A stretch of 64,000 nt of DNA. It comes from Fimbriimonadaceae bacterium. Lineage in GTDB: Bacteria; Armatimonadota; Fimbriimonadia; Fimbriimonadales; Fimbriimonadaceae. The notes under the pieces are model-generated. The model worked only from the letters and a program-made list of their open reading frames with translations. It did not search any database and was not told where the DNA came from. The DNA lies in assembly GCA_022843485.1 (NCBI GenBank), contig JALHNM010000004.1, positions 124,001-188,000 on the forward strand. Reading direction: 5' to 3'. This document shows positions 47,101 to 54,885 of the stretch, in pieces (position 1 is the first letter of the stretch; every line of letters begins with the position of its first letter). Both the position numbers and the translations under genes were made by a program.

Positions 47101-48156
47101 GCCCGGGCGCATCCGCTTGTAGATGTCGAGGATCGCCTCGCGGGTCGTCGAAGTCTTGTCCGCGGCGAGCGTGGCCTCGATGAGGTCGTCGAGCGCGAGC
47201 ACCCGGATCGAGGCGAGGCCGAGCGACTCGACCTTGACCGCCGTGTCCTGGTCCAGGCGCTGGAGGGCGCCGACGACGGTCTTGCCCGCCTCGGTCACCT
47301 CCTCGAGCGGGCGCTTGCCCACCAGGTCCTCGGCCTTCGGCGACTCGAGCGTGAGCTCTTTGCCGAACGCCCAGAGCATGTCCTCGTTCGTGCCGAGCGG
47401 CGACTCGACGACGCACTCGAGCGCCCGCTCCGCCTCGCTCAGCCCCGCCAAGATCGCTTCGGTCAGGATCGTGCCCTTCTCGACGATCACTTCGCCCGTG
47501 TCCGGGTCGGCCAGCGGCTCGCTCAGCTTCTTGTGGAGGCAGCCGCCGATGACCCGGCTCTGCCGGTCGCGGCCGCGCTCGAACCCGTGAAGGGCCTTGA
47601 TGAGCTGCGAGATCGGGAGCTTCTTCGTCTGGCTGATCTGCGTGTTCACGACGCCGTTCGCGTCGTTCTCGATCTCCAGCCAAGGGCCCTCGTTCGGGAT
47701 GATGCGGGCGCGGACGATCATCTGCATTGACGTGTCCACGTCCTCCTCGAAGTAGAGGCCAGGGCTACGGCTCAGCTGGCTCACGATGACCCTCTCGCGG
47801 CCGTTGATGATGAACGTGCCCTTGTCCGTCATCAGCGGCAGGTCGCCCAGGTAGACCTCCGACTCGATGACCTCGCGGTCCTTGCCGCCGAACCGCACGG
47901 TCGCCTTGATCGGCGCCTCGTACGTCATGTCGCGGTCGCGGCACTCGCTCAGCGAGTACTTCGGCTCGCCGAGCACGAACTCGCTGAACTCAATGTAGTT
48001 CGTCTGCGTGAAGTCCCAGATCGGGGAGAACGTCGTGAACAGCTCCGGCAGGCCTTCCTCGAGGAACCAGCGGTAAGAGTTCAGCTGAAGTTCGATGAGG
48101 TTTGGGACCTCGAGCGTCCGGCCGATCCGCTTCGAGGAGGGTTGAATGACTCGCAT
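44140..48156 (-). CDS. rpoB: DNA-directed RNA polymerase subunit beta
   Basis: 1338 residues from the ATG of [28 protein letters not shown]; a 13-residue upstream extension has no family similarity. All large beta domains are present, including the rifampicin region [62 protein letters not shown] and the C-terminal [11 protein letters not shown]. Relative to E. coli numbering, position 513 is Thr instead of Gln and 526 is Asn instead of His. rplJ/rplL do not precede it; a dedicated promoter and a leader of about 165 nt do. Confidence 0.98.
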   Translation of the reverse strand: [1338 protein letters not shown]

Positions 48157-48327
48157 TAAGACACCGGGAACCCAGCATCGTACCCGAGCGCGCAACGGCC
48201 CGAACGGACGGTTCCCGGAAGGATGAACCTGTGGGGCCCACCCATCGACGAAGAGTCTTCAATTAAATGGGCACAAAGCCCCAAGGCCGAGTCCAGCGGG
48301 GCTGACTCCCGCGACCAGGCTGGACTC

Positions 48328-48355
48328 ATTATAGCCTGATTCGCGCGAAAGTCAA
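48328..48355 (-). promoter_or_regulatory. Housekeeping promoter of rpoBC
   Basis: Minus strand: TTGACT (48350-48355), 16-bp spacer, perfect TATAAT (48328-48333). Start expected near 48321. A 9-bp inverted repeat GAGTCCAGC (arms 48319-48327 and 48289-48297) straddles the start site. Confidence 0.85.
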
Positions 48356-48391
48356 CCTCCGGCGCCGAATCCTGGTGCCTCTTGCGGCCCG

Positions 48392-48712
48392 TCAGCCCCG
48401 GTTCGGCTGCTCGAGGCGCTCGCTGAGGGGAGGGGGTGTGGCCCCTTCGACCGACAGGGCGACCTGGTTGACCCGGTCGCGAAGCTCGGCCATCTCATGG
48501 CGCAACGCGGCCAACTCCCGGACCACCGCCTCGTCCGCCCCGGCCCGCCCACCGTGCATGAGCTGGGCCATCTCGCGTTGGTGTGCGGTCAGGTCCTTCA
48601 CGATCTTCGTGGCGAGTCCGCCGAGGATCGCCACCACCGGGATCGTCAGCGCCATGATCGGGATCAACAGGGCCATCTGGGAGGGTTCCACCGCCGTCTC
48701 CTCGGCGGGCAC
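48392..48712 (-). CDS. Small single-pass membrane protein with coiled coil
   Basis: 106 residues from a GTG start. After a short acidic N-terminus comes one membrane segment (MALLIPIMALTIPVVAILGGLATKIV, about 13-38) and then a charged helix ELAALRHEMAELRDRVNQVAL with heptad spacing, followed by a disordered Pro-rich tail. The layout (membrane anchor plus cytoplasmic coiled coil) resembles PspB-like proteins, but the sequence is not close enough to name. A TATAGT box lies at 48727-48732, 14 nt before the GTG. It diverges from the next gene. Confidence 0.6.
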   Translation of the reverse strand: MPAEETAVEPSQMALLIPIMALTIPVVAILGGLATKIVKDLTAHQREMAQLMHGGRAGADEAVVRELAALRHEMAELRDRVNQVALSVEGATPPPLSERLEQPNRG

Positions 48713-48822
48713 GGCCCGCCGACCCCACTATACGCCCTCCGCCCGGTTCCGGTTGCGACCGGCAGCGCCGTGCCCAGCAGGCCCCCCTCGCCACCGGGTT
48801 GCGTCCCGGCGCGCCGATCTCG

Positions 48823-48828
48823 TAGACT
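48823..48828 (+). promoter_or_regulatory. -10 box TAGACT for the membrane protein at 48835
   Basis: TAGACT is 6 nt before the GTG at 48835. Confidence 0.5.
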
Positions 48829-48834
48829 CTCGGT

Positions 48835-49791
48835 GTGAGCGTAGGGTCTGGACTCGGGCTGGGCGACCCCTCCGCCCCCATGAAGCCGTCGGCCTCCTGG
48901 AGGGTTCAGGACGAGGTCGTCGCCGAGGTGGCGGCGGGGCTCACCGACACCCTGTGGCAGCGCGGGTTCGCCTGGATGTTCCTCGCGTGCGGCGTGGGCT
49001 ACTACTTCCTCGTCGCCCGCCACTACGCAGACGCCGACGCGAACATGGTCGCCCACGTCAAGGCGCTGCTCCTCATCGTCGTGTCCCAGATCGTCCTTTG
49101 GGCCCTCTACCGCCGACTCCTCAACCGCGTCGAGATCGGCCCTGGGCTCCGGCGGCTCCAGACCAAGGTCCCGAGCGAGAGGGCCTGCCCGGTCGGCGTC
49201 GAGATCCGCCAAGACGGCATCGTCACCGGCTACGACGAAGGGTACATGTGGATCGAGGACGGGACCCTGTTCTTCAAGGGCCTGCAGACCGTCTTCCGGA
49301 TCAACCGCGAGGACGTGCCCCCGGTCGGACTCTGGCCGCGCGCCGACCGGCCTAAGCCCGGCGGCAAGCGTCCCGACACGATCCCGATCCCAGTCGCCGA
49401 CCGCAACGTCAAGCTCAAGGTCAAGCTGATCGACCCGTTCGAGGACTACAACGCCCGGCGCCGGGCCCTCCGGTTCGAGTCCGAGCTTCTCGAGTGGCTC
49501 ACCGAACGGCCCCAGGGCTGGCTCGAGAGCCTCCTGCCGCCCCTCGAGGTGCACCCCTCCCTTCGCGCCGCCCTCCGGTGGCGCCACGAGGGTTTCGTCG
49601 GGGCGCTGGTCATGGCCGCCGTGAACCTGGGGCTCATCCTCGGCACGCCCTGGCGACTCGACCTCCTTCGTTTGAGTTCGCTCGGGGCCGCCGTCGCGAT
49701 CGCCGCCGGCTTCGTGCTGTTGGGGTGCGCCCTGCGGCTCGCTCTGGCCAGTTGGGGCGCGGCCCGGCTCCGCGAGACGATCCCGGCGTAG
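48835..49791 (+). CDS. Membrane protein of unknown function with YcxB-like central region
   Basis: 318 residues. Two hydrophobic segments near 45-62 and 76-92, a soluble central part (VEIRQDGIVTGYDEGYMWIEDGTLFFKGLQTVFRINREDV) that reads like a PH-like beta domain, and two hydrophobic segments near 255-275 and 283-305. I do not recognise a named family. The gene is preceded by a leaderless-type TAGACT box and followed 40 nt later by the GH20 gene, which has its own box. Confidence 0.6.
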   Translation: MSVGSGLGLGDPSAPMKPSASWRVQDEVVAEVAAGLTDTLWQRGFAWMFLACGVGYYFLVARHYADADANMVAHVKALLLIVVSQIVLWALYRRLLNRVEIGPGLRRLQTKVPSERACPVGVEIRQDGIVTGYDEGYMWIEDGTLFFKGLQTVFRINREDVPPVGLWPRADRPKPGGKRPDTIPIPVADRNVKLKVKLIDPFEDYNARRRALRFESELLEWLTERPQGWLESLLPPLEVHPSLRAALRWRHEGFVGALVMAAVNLGLILGTPWRLDLLRLSSLGAAVAIAAGFVLLGCALRLALASWGAARLRETIPA

Positions 49792-49831
49792 GGCCGGGGC
49801 ACCGACAGGCGGCAGGTACCCTCCGAGACCG

Positions 49832-52387
49832 ATGCTGCCCGCCGTGCTCGCCCTCGCGACGCCCCCCGTGGCGCCGGTCGAGGTGACCTACGAGCCGTTC
49901 GCCGGGCTCCAAGTCAAGGTGCTCGGCGTCCCGTTCGTCCAAGGGTCGGGCTGGCAGTACTTCGACGCCCGGACCCGCCGCGGCCTTTACAGCTCACGCT
50001 GGGTGCCGAAGGACGTCTCCCGACTCCCCGACGGCACGATCCGCGTCCGCTTCCAGGGCGCCAACGGCCAAGCCGTCGGCACCCACGACTATGCCGTGAC
50101 CGCCGACTCGGTCACAGCCCGCTACGAGTTCCGGTGGCGGGGCTCGGGGACGGTCCGGCTCGAGAACACCCTCGGACTGCTCTGGGGCCCGGCCCTCGTG
50201 GGGGGTCGCGCCGAGGTCGGGGGGATCGAGGCCCCCGTGCCCGCCCGCCCGATGCGAGGCTCCGAGGTCGACCGGCGGCTCGGGCCCCCGGGCGGCCGGT
50301 TCCGGTTCTCGAGCGCTCTCGCCGATGCCGAGGTCACCGTCCAGGGCCCGCGCAGCGTCGTCTTCGACGCCCGGGGCCACCGGGCCGAGTGGGCCGTCGA
50401 CCGGAGCGTCTTCTGGCTCGGTCACCACAGCCTCATTCGGCCGGACGAGACCCTCGCGATGAAGGTCACGTGGCGGTTCTCCCCCCGCCTCGCACCCCTG
50501 CCCGAACCCCGGGAGGTCTTCCTCGAAGGGCGGCCCCTCGCCACTGCCCTCCGCGCCGAGCGCGACCCCGTGCCCCTCGTCCCTCAGCCGAAGGAGCGCA
50601 CGGACGGGCTCGGCACCCTCCGCCTCGGACCGGGTTTCGCGTTCGAAGGCCGTCTCGCCGCCGAACACCCGGCCGTCGAAGCGTTCCTGGCCAACCTCCA
50701 GCACCGGTGGCGGCTCAAGACGGCCGACCTCGACGACCGCCCCGTCACTGTCCGCACCGTCCTCGAACCGACCGGACTCCGCCCGGAGGGCTACGACCTG
50801 CTCGTCGAGGCGGGCGGGGTCACCCTGCGCGCCGCGGACGACGACGGGCTCCGACACGGGCTCCAGGCACTGGTGGGGCTCGTCCGTCCCCAGGGCGACC
50901 GGCTCGTGCTGCCGCTCACCCGCGTCCGCGACTGGCCGAGCGTCGGTTGGCGCGGGGTCCATATGTTCGTCGGACCCCAGGCCCCAGCCTTCCAGAGCCG
51001 CCTCCTCGAGCGGGTGCTCCTCCCATTGCGGTTCAACCGGGTCGTCCTTCAGTCCGAGCGGACGGAGTGGGCGACCCTCCCCGGCGTGGCCACGGCCGAG
51101 ACCATGCGCCGCGACGACCTCGTCGCCCTCTTCGAGCACTATCGCCGGCACGGGCTCGAGCCCATCCCGCTCATCCAGAGCCTCGGGCACATGGGTTGGT
51201 TCTTCGCCAACGGGCGCAACCTCGACGTCGCCCTCAACCGCGACCTCCCGTTCACCATCGACCCCCGCCGGGCGGCGGCCCGGGATCGGCTGCGCACGCT
51301 GTGGGACGAGGCCTTCGCCGTCTTGAGCCCGAAGACCGTCCATTTCGGCCTGGACGAGATCGACATGCGAGGCCTCCCGCGCGACCCGTTCTTCACGACC
51401 CGGCTCTGGACCCAGCACGCCCCTTGGCTCGTCGGCCTCGCCCGCGAGAAGCGAGCCCAGCCGATGGTCTGGGGAGACATCATGCTCGGGCCAGGCGAGG
51501 CCATCGACGCGACCCATGCCGCCACCGTCGCCGAGGCCAAGCGCCGCCGGGCCGCCTTGCCGAAGGGGACCACGGTCGCCGACTGGCACTACCGGGACGA
51601 GGCCGACCCCACCAAGTACACGTCGCTCGAGCTCTGGCGGCGGGAAGGCTTCCGTCCAGTGGCCGCGAGTTGGTGGCGTCCGCGTAACGTCCGCGGACAC
51701 ACGCTCGCCGCGATCCGGGCCGGGGCGGGGACGCTCCAGACCACCTGGGCCGGGTTCACGAGCGACGAGCGCAGGATGGTGGCCGAGCTCCGGCAGTTCT
51801 CGGCCTACGTCCTTGCCGGGGAGTACGCCTGGAGCGGTCGCACCGAGATGCCGGACCGGCTCGGTTACGATCCCACCGCCCTCCTCCGGCGGCTCTTCTT
51901 TCTGCCACCCGCAGCGCTGAGCGACCAGCCTGGCCGGGCGTGGGGGCCGGTCGATGGGGCACGGCCCGCCCGGGTGACGGTGGGACCGGTCGGGTTCGTG
52001 CCGTTTGCCGTCCCCGTCCGGCTCTACACCCCGGTCTCGGGCGAGGGGCGGGGCGGGGCGACCGAGGTCACCTTCCGGGTCGGCGCTTCGGCCCGCGAGG
52101 TGGCCCTGGCCCTCTCGACGACCTCCTGGATGCGAGAGGGCGACGCGGTGGCCGAGGTCGAGATCCAGCTCGCAGACGGCCGGGTGGTTCGGCAGACCCT
52201 TGCCTACGGACCCCACGTCCGCGCGGCCGACGATGCCCGGCCCCCGCTCGTCGCCCAGGGGGATCGCGGTCTCACTGCGCTACGAGTGACCTTGAGCGAG
52301 ACCGACCCGGTGGCGCTCGTCAGCGTGCGGGTCCGCTCCCTAGACCCCGCCGCTGGGCTCGTCGTCCACGGCCTCACGACCCTGTAG
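49832..52387 (+). CDS. Family 20 glycoside hydrolase (beta-N-acetylhexosaminidase-like)
   Basis: 851 residues. A short hydrophobic N-terminus (MLPAVLALATPPVAPVEV) may be a signal peptide. About 220 residues of unfamiliar beta-rich sequence are followed by a GH20b-like domain (VTVRTVLEPTGLRPEGYDLLVEAGGVTLRAADDDGLRHGLQALVGL) and then the GH20 barrel, with WPSVGWRGVHMFVG at its start and the catalytic Asp-Glu pair in VHFGLDEIDM (about 508-509). It should cleave terminal GlcNAc or GalNAc with substrate-assisted catalysis. The C-terminal 170 residues are an additional beta domain. It may supply the amino-sugar kinase and MurQ recycling route seen at 30-32 kb. Confidence 0.8.
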   Translation: MLPAVLALATPPVAPVEVTYEPFAGLQVKVLGVPFVQGSGWQYFDARTRRGLYSSRWVPKDVSRLPDGTIRVRFQGANGQAVGTHDYAVTADSVTARYEFRWRGSGTVRLENTLGLLWGPALVGGRAEVGGIEAPVPARPMRGSEVDRRLGPPGGRFRFSSALADAEVTVQGPRSVVFDARGHRAEWAVDRSVFWLGHHSLIRPDETLAMKVTWRFSPRLAPLPEPREVFLEGRPLATALRAERDPVPLVPQPKERTDGLGTLRLGPGFAFEGRLAAEHPAVEAFLANLQHRWRLKTADLDDRPVTVRTVLEPTGLRPEGYDLLVEAGGVTLRAADDDGLRHGLQALVGLVRPQGDRLVLPLTRVRDWPSVGWRGVHMFVGPQAPAFQSRLLERVLLPLRFNRVVLQSERTEWATLPGVATAETMRRDDLVALFEHYRRHGLEPIPLIQSLGHMGWFFANGRNLDVALNRDLPFTIDPRRAAARDRLRTLWDEAFAVLSPKTVHFGLDEIDMRGLPRDPFFTTRLWTQHAPWLVGLAREKRAQPMVWGDIMLGPGEAIDATHAATVAEAKRRRAALPKGTTVADWHYRDEADPTKYTSLELWRREGFRPVAASWWRPRNVRGHTLAAIRAGAGTLQTTWAGFTSDERRMVAELRQFSAYVLAGEYAWSGRTEMPDRLGYDPTALLRRLFFLPPAALSDQPGRAWGPVDGARPARVTVGPVGFVPFAVPVRLYTPVSGEGRGGATEVTFRVGASAREVALALSTTSWMREGDAVAEVEIQLADGRVVRQTLAYGPHVRAADDARPPLVAQGDRGLTALRVTLSETDPVALVSVRVRSLDPAAGLVVHGLTTL

Positions 52388-52430
52388 CATCGGCTTCTAG
52401 CCGATGGTGCCCCAGGCTTCCAGGCTGGTC
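52384..52430 (+). repeat. Intergenic double-hairpin repeat, family A copy 2 (degenerate)
   Basis: Begins GTAGCATCGGCTTCTAGCCG, then ATGGTG and CCCCAGGCTTCCAGGCTGG; the second stem has lost perfect pairing. Its first bases overlap the GH20 stop codon. Confidence 0.75.
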
Positions 52431-52479
52431 CGGCAGTGGGTGGACGGGGTGTCAGGGGTGGTGTGCCAGAATCGCCTCG

Positions 52480-54150
52480 GTGACAGGGAAGACCGTCGTC
52501 GTGCTGGGCTCCGGGCCGATCCGGATCGGCCAAGGGATCGAGTTCGACTACTCGTGCGTCCACTGCGTCTGGGCGCTCCAGGAGATGGGCCACCGAGCCG
52601 TCATCGTCAACAACAACCCCGAGACCGTGAGCACGGACTTCGACACCGGCGACGCCCTGTACTTCGAGCCGGTCACCCTCCCGGACGTCCTCAGCGTCGT
52701 GGCCCACGAGGAGGCGGACGGGGTCATGGTTCAGTTCGGCGGCCAGACCGCCATCAACCTCGCCGAGGGGTTGGCGGCGGCGGGAGCCCACGTACTCGGC
52801 ACCCCGCCCGAGGCGATCGCGGCCGCTGAGGACAGGGGCCAGTTCGACGCCCTCCTCGCCCGGCTCGGCGTGCCCCGGCCCCCCGGGCGAGCCGTGCGCA
52901 GCCTTGACGAAGCCCGTGCCGCCGCGGAGGAGGTCGGTTACCCCGTCCTCGTCCGCCCGAGCTTCGTGCTCGGCGGTCGCGCCATGGAGATCGTCCAGGG
53001 CCCGGCCGACCTCGAGGGCTTCTACCGCGAAGCCGACGCCGCCAACCCCGGCCAGCCCGTCCTCGTCGACCAGTACATCGTCGGCACCGAGGTCGAGGTG
53101 GACGTCGTCTCGGACGGGGTCGACACCCTCGTGCCGGGCATCATGGAGCACATCGACCGCGCGGGCATCCATAGCGGCGACTCGATGACGGTCTACCCGC
53201 CGGTCGGTCTGAGCCGGGAGGTCGAGGCGCGGGTCGTCGAGGTCGCCTGCGGCATCGCCCGGGCGCTCGGGGTTCGAGGGCTCATGAACGTCCAGTTCGT
53301 GGTCGACGGGGAGGGCACCGTCTTCGTGATCGAGGTCAACCCCCGGGCGAGCCGGACCGTCCCGTACCTGAGCAAGGTGACCGGGGTGCCCATGGTGAGG
53401 CTCGCCACGCGGTGCGCCCTCGGCGAGTCGCTCGCCTCGCTCGGCTATGGCAGTGGCCTCTGGTGCTCGCCCGAGGATGGGCGCACCGGGTACGTCGCGA
53501 CCGAGGCCGAGATCCTCCAGGGGGTCCGCCAGGCCGGGCTCTTCGCGGTCAAGGCCCCGGTCTTCAGTTTCCAGAAGCTCGGCCACGTCGACCCCGCCCT
53601 CGGGCCGGAGATGAAGTCGACCGGCGAGGTGCTCGGCGTCGACTTCACCTACGAGGCGGCGCTCTACAAGGCCCTCGTCGCGAGCGGGGTGGTCTTCAAG
53701 CCGCGGGGCCAGGTGATCCTGACCGTCGCCGACGACGACAAGCCCGCGGCCGTCGCGATCGGGCGGCGCCTCCATGAGCGCGGCTACCCGATCGGCGCGA
53801 CTGGCGGTACCCACGATGCCCTCGCCGCTGCGGGGGTCCCGAGCGAGCGCCTCGGGAAGGTCCAGGAAGGGTCGCCCAACCTGCTCGAGCGCCTGTTCGA
53901 AGGCCGGGTGAGCCTGATGGTCAACACCCCCGGTCGGGCCGAGCAGGCCACCCGCGAGGCCGCCCGCATCCGCCGGGCCTGCATCGAGACCGGCGTCGCG
54001 TGCGTCACGAGCATCGACACCGCCCGCGCCCTCGCCGACGCCCTCGACGTGTTCGAGTACCCCAGCCCGGCCTGCTGCCTCACGCTGGGCGAGTACCTCC
54101 GCCCCGCCCCTTCCCACCCCCCCGCCGAGCCCGCCGACTCGATCGCCTGA
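52480..54150 (+). CDS. carB: Carbamoyl-phosphate synthase large subunit, stand-alone C-terminal half
   Basis: 556 residues, about half of a normal CarB (about 1070). It begins GKTVVVLGSGPIRIGQGIEFDYSCVH, which in full-length CarB is the start of the second half, and continues with an ATP-grasp domain (VLVRPSFVLGGRAMEIV, FVIEVNPRASRTVPYLSKVTGVPMVRLATR) and the MGS-like allosteric domain (DDDKPAAVAIGRRLHERGYPIGATGGTHDAL) at 420-545. This half phosphorylates carbamate to carbamoyl phosphate. Upstream DNA holds a repeat and the GH20 gene, not the N-terminal half. A GTG start follows CAGAAT by 7 nt. Split CarB proteins are known in some archaea and in Aquifex, so a functional two-gene arrangement is likely, with the partner elsewhere. 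Confidence 0.9.
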   Translation: MTGKTVVVLGSGPIRIGQGIEFDYSCVHCVWALQEMGHRAVIVNNNPETVSTDFDTGDALYFEPVTLPDVLSVVAHEEADGVMVQFGGQTAINLAEGLAAAGAHVLGTPPEAIAAAEDRGQFDALLARLGVPRPPGRAVRSLDEARAAAEEVGYPVLVRPSFVLGGRAMEIVQGPADLEGFYREADAANPGQPVLVDQYIVGTEVEVDVVSDGVDTLVPGIMEHIDRAGIHSGDSMTVYPPVGLSREVEARVVEVACGIARALGVRGLMNVQFVVDGEGTVFVIEVNPRASRTVPYLSKVTGVPMVRLATRCALGESLASLGYGSGLWCSPEDGRTGYVATEAEILQGVRQAGLFAVKAPVFSFQKLGHVDPALGPEMKSTGEVLGVDFTYEAALYKALVASGVVFKPRGQVILTVADDDKPAAVAIGRRLHERGYPIGATGGTHDALAAAGVPSERLGKVQEGSPNLLERLFEGRVSLMVNTPGRAEQATREAARIRRACIETGVACVTSIDTARALADALDVFEYPSPACCLTLGEYLRPAPSHPPAEPADSIA

Positions 54151-54250
54151 GCCCCGGCCCGGCCCGCGGCACCCAAGCCCCCTGGCCCGGCCCCCTTCGC
54201 CGGGGTTCCGGAGGAGGTGGACCGGGGTCACTCCAAGGGCTGGCCCGGGG

Positions 54251-54256
54251 TATCGT
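54251..54256 (+). promoter_or_regulatory. -10 box TATCGT for the bifunctional nuclease gene
   Basis: TATCGT is 6 nt before the ATG at 54263. Confidence 0.5.
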
Positions 54257-54262
54257 GGTCCC

Positions 54263-54763
54263 ATGCCCGACGAGCGGCCAGGTGAGCCGGAGGACTTCGA
54301 CCGGCCCCCGCCCTTCTTCCCGTACGACGAGTCCACGCCGGTGCCCGAGGGTCCGGTGGACTACGGGGAGCCCGTGCTCGTGCAGGTGAGCGGAGTCTAC
54401 GCGGCCCAGTCCGGGGACCAGGTGCAACGGTTCGTGCTCCTCACTGACGACGAGCGCCGGTTGCCGATCGTGATCGGCCCGTTCGAGGCCACCGCCATCA
54501 GCCTCGCCCTCGAGGGCACCCAGCCCGACCGGCCCCTCACCCACGACCTCGTGAAGTCGATGCTCGAGCGCCTGGAGTGCTCGATCGACCGGGTCGTCAT
54601 CGACGACCTCTGGGGGAGCACCTACTACGCCAAGGTCTATCTTCGCCAAGGGGACGAGGAGCTCGAGATCGACAGCCGCCCGTCCGATGCGATCGCTCTC
54701 GCCGTCCGGTTCGACGCCAACATCTATGTGGCGGACGGGATCATGGAGCAGGGCAACAACTGA
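54263..54763 (+). CDS. Bifunctional nuclease family protein (DUF151)
   Basis: 166 residues. The DUF151/BFN domain occupies residues 40-160: RFVLLTDDERRLPIVIGPFEATAISLALEG, then RPLTHDLVKSMLERL, and SRPSDAIALAVRFDANIYVADGIMEQ. Plant and bacterial members have been reported as RNase/DNase enzymes; the role in bacteria is not well defined. The Pro-rich first 35 residues (DRPPPFFPYDESTPVPEGP) are an unusual extension. The ATG follows TATCGT by 6 nt. A copy of the family A repeat lies just after the stop. Confidence 0.88.
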   Translation: MPDERPGEPEDFDRPPPFFPYDESTPVPEGPVDYGEPVLVQVSGVYAAQSGDQVQRFVLLTDDERRLPIVIGPFEATAISLALEGTQPDRPLTHDLVKSMLERLECSIDRVVIDDLWGSTYYAKVYLRQGDEELEIDSRPSDAIALAVRFDANIYVADGIMEQGNN

Positions 54764-54778
54764 CCCGATCCCCGGCCC

Positions 54779-54826
54779 GTAGCATCGGCTTCCAGCCGAT
54801 GGTGCCCCAGGCTTCCAGCCTGGGGG
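54779..54826 (+). repeat. Intergenic double-hairpin repeat, family A copy 3
   Basis: Begins GTAGCATCGGCTTCCAGCCG, then ATGGTG and CCCCAGGCTTCCAGCCTGGG. Both stems, ATCGGCT/AGCCGAT and CCCCAGGCT/AGCCTGGGG, are perfect. Confidence 0.85.
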
Positions 54827-54885
54827 CCAACCGACAGCCCGGGCCCTAAAGCTCCCCAGCTCTCCCCGGCGTAATAATGGGTGAC

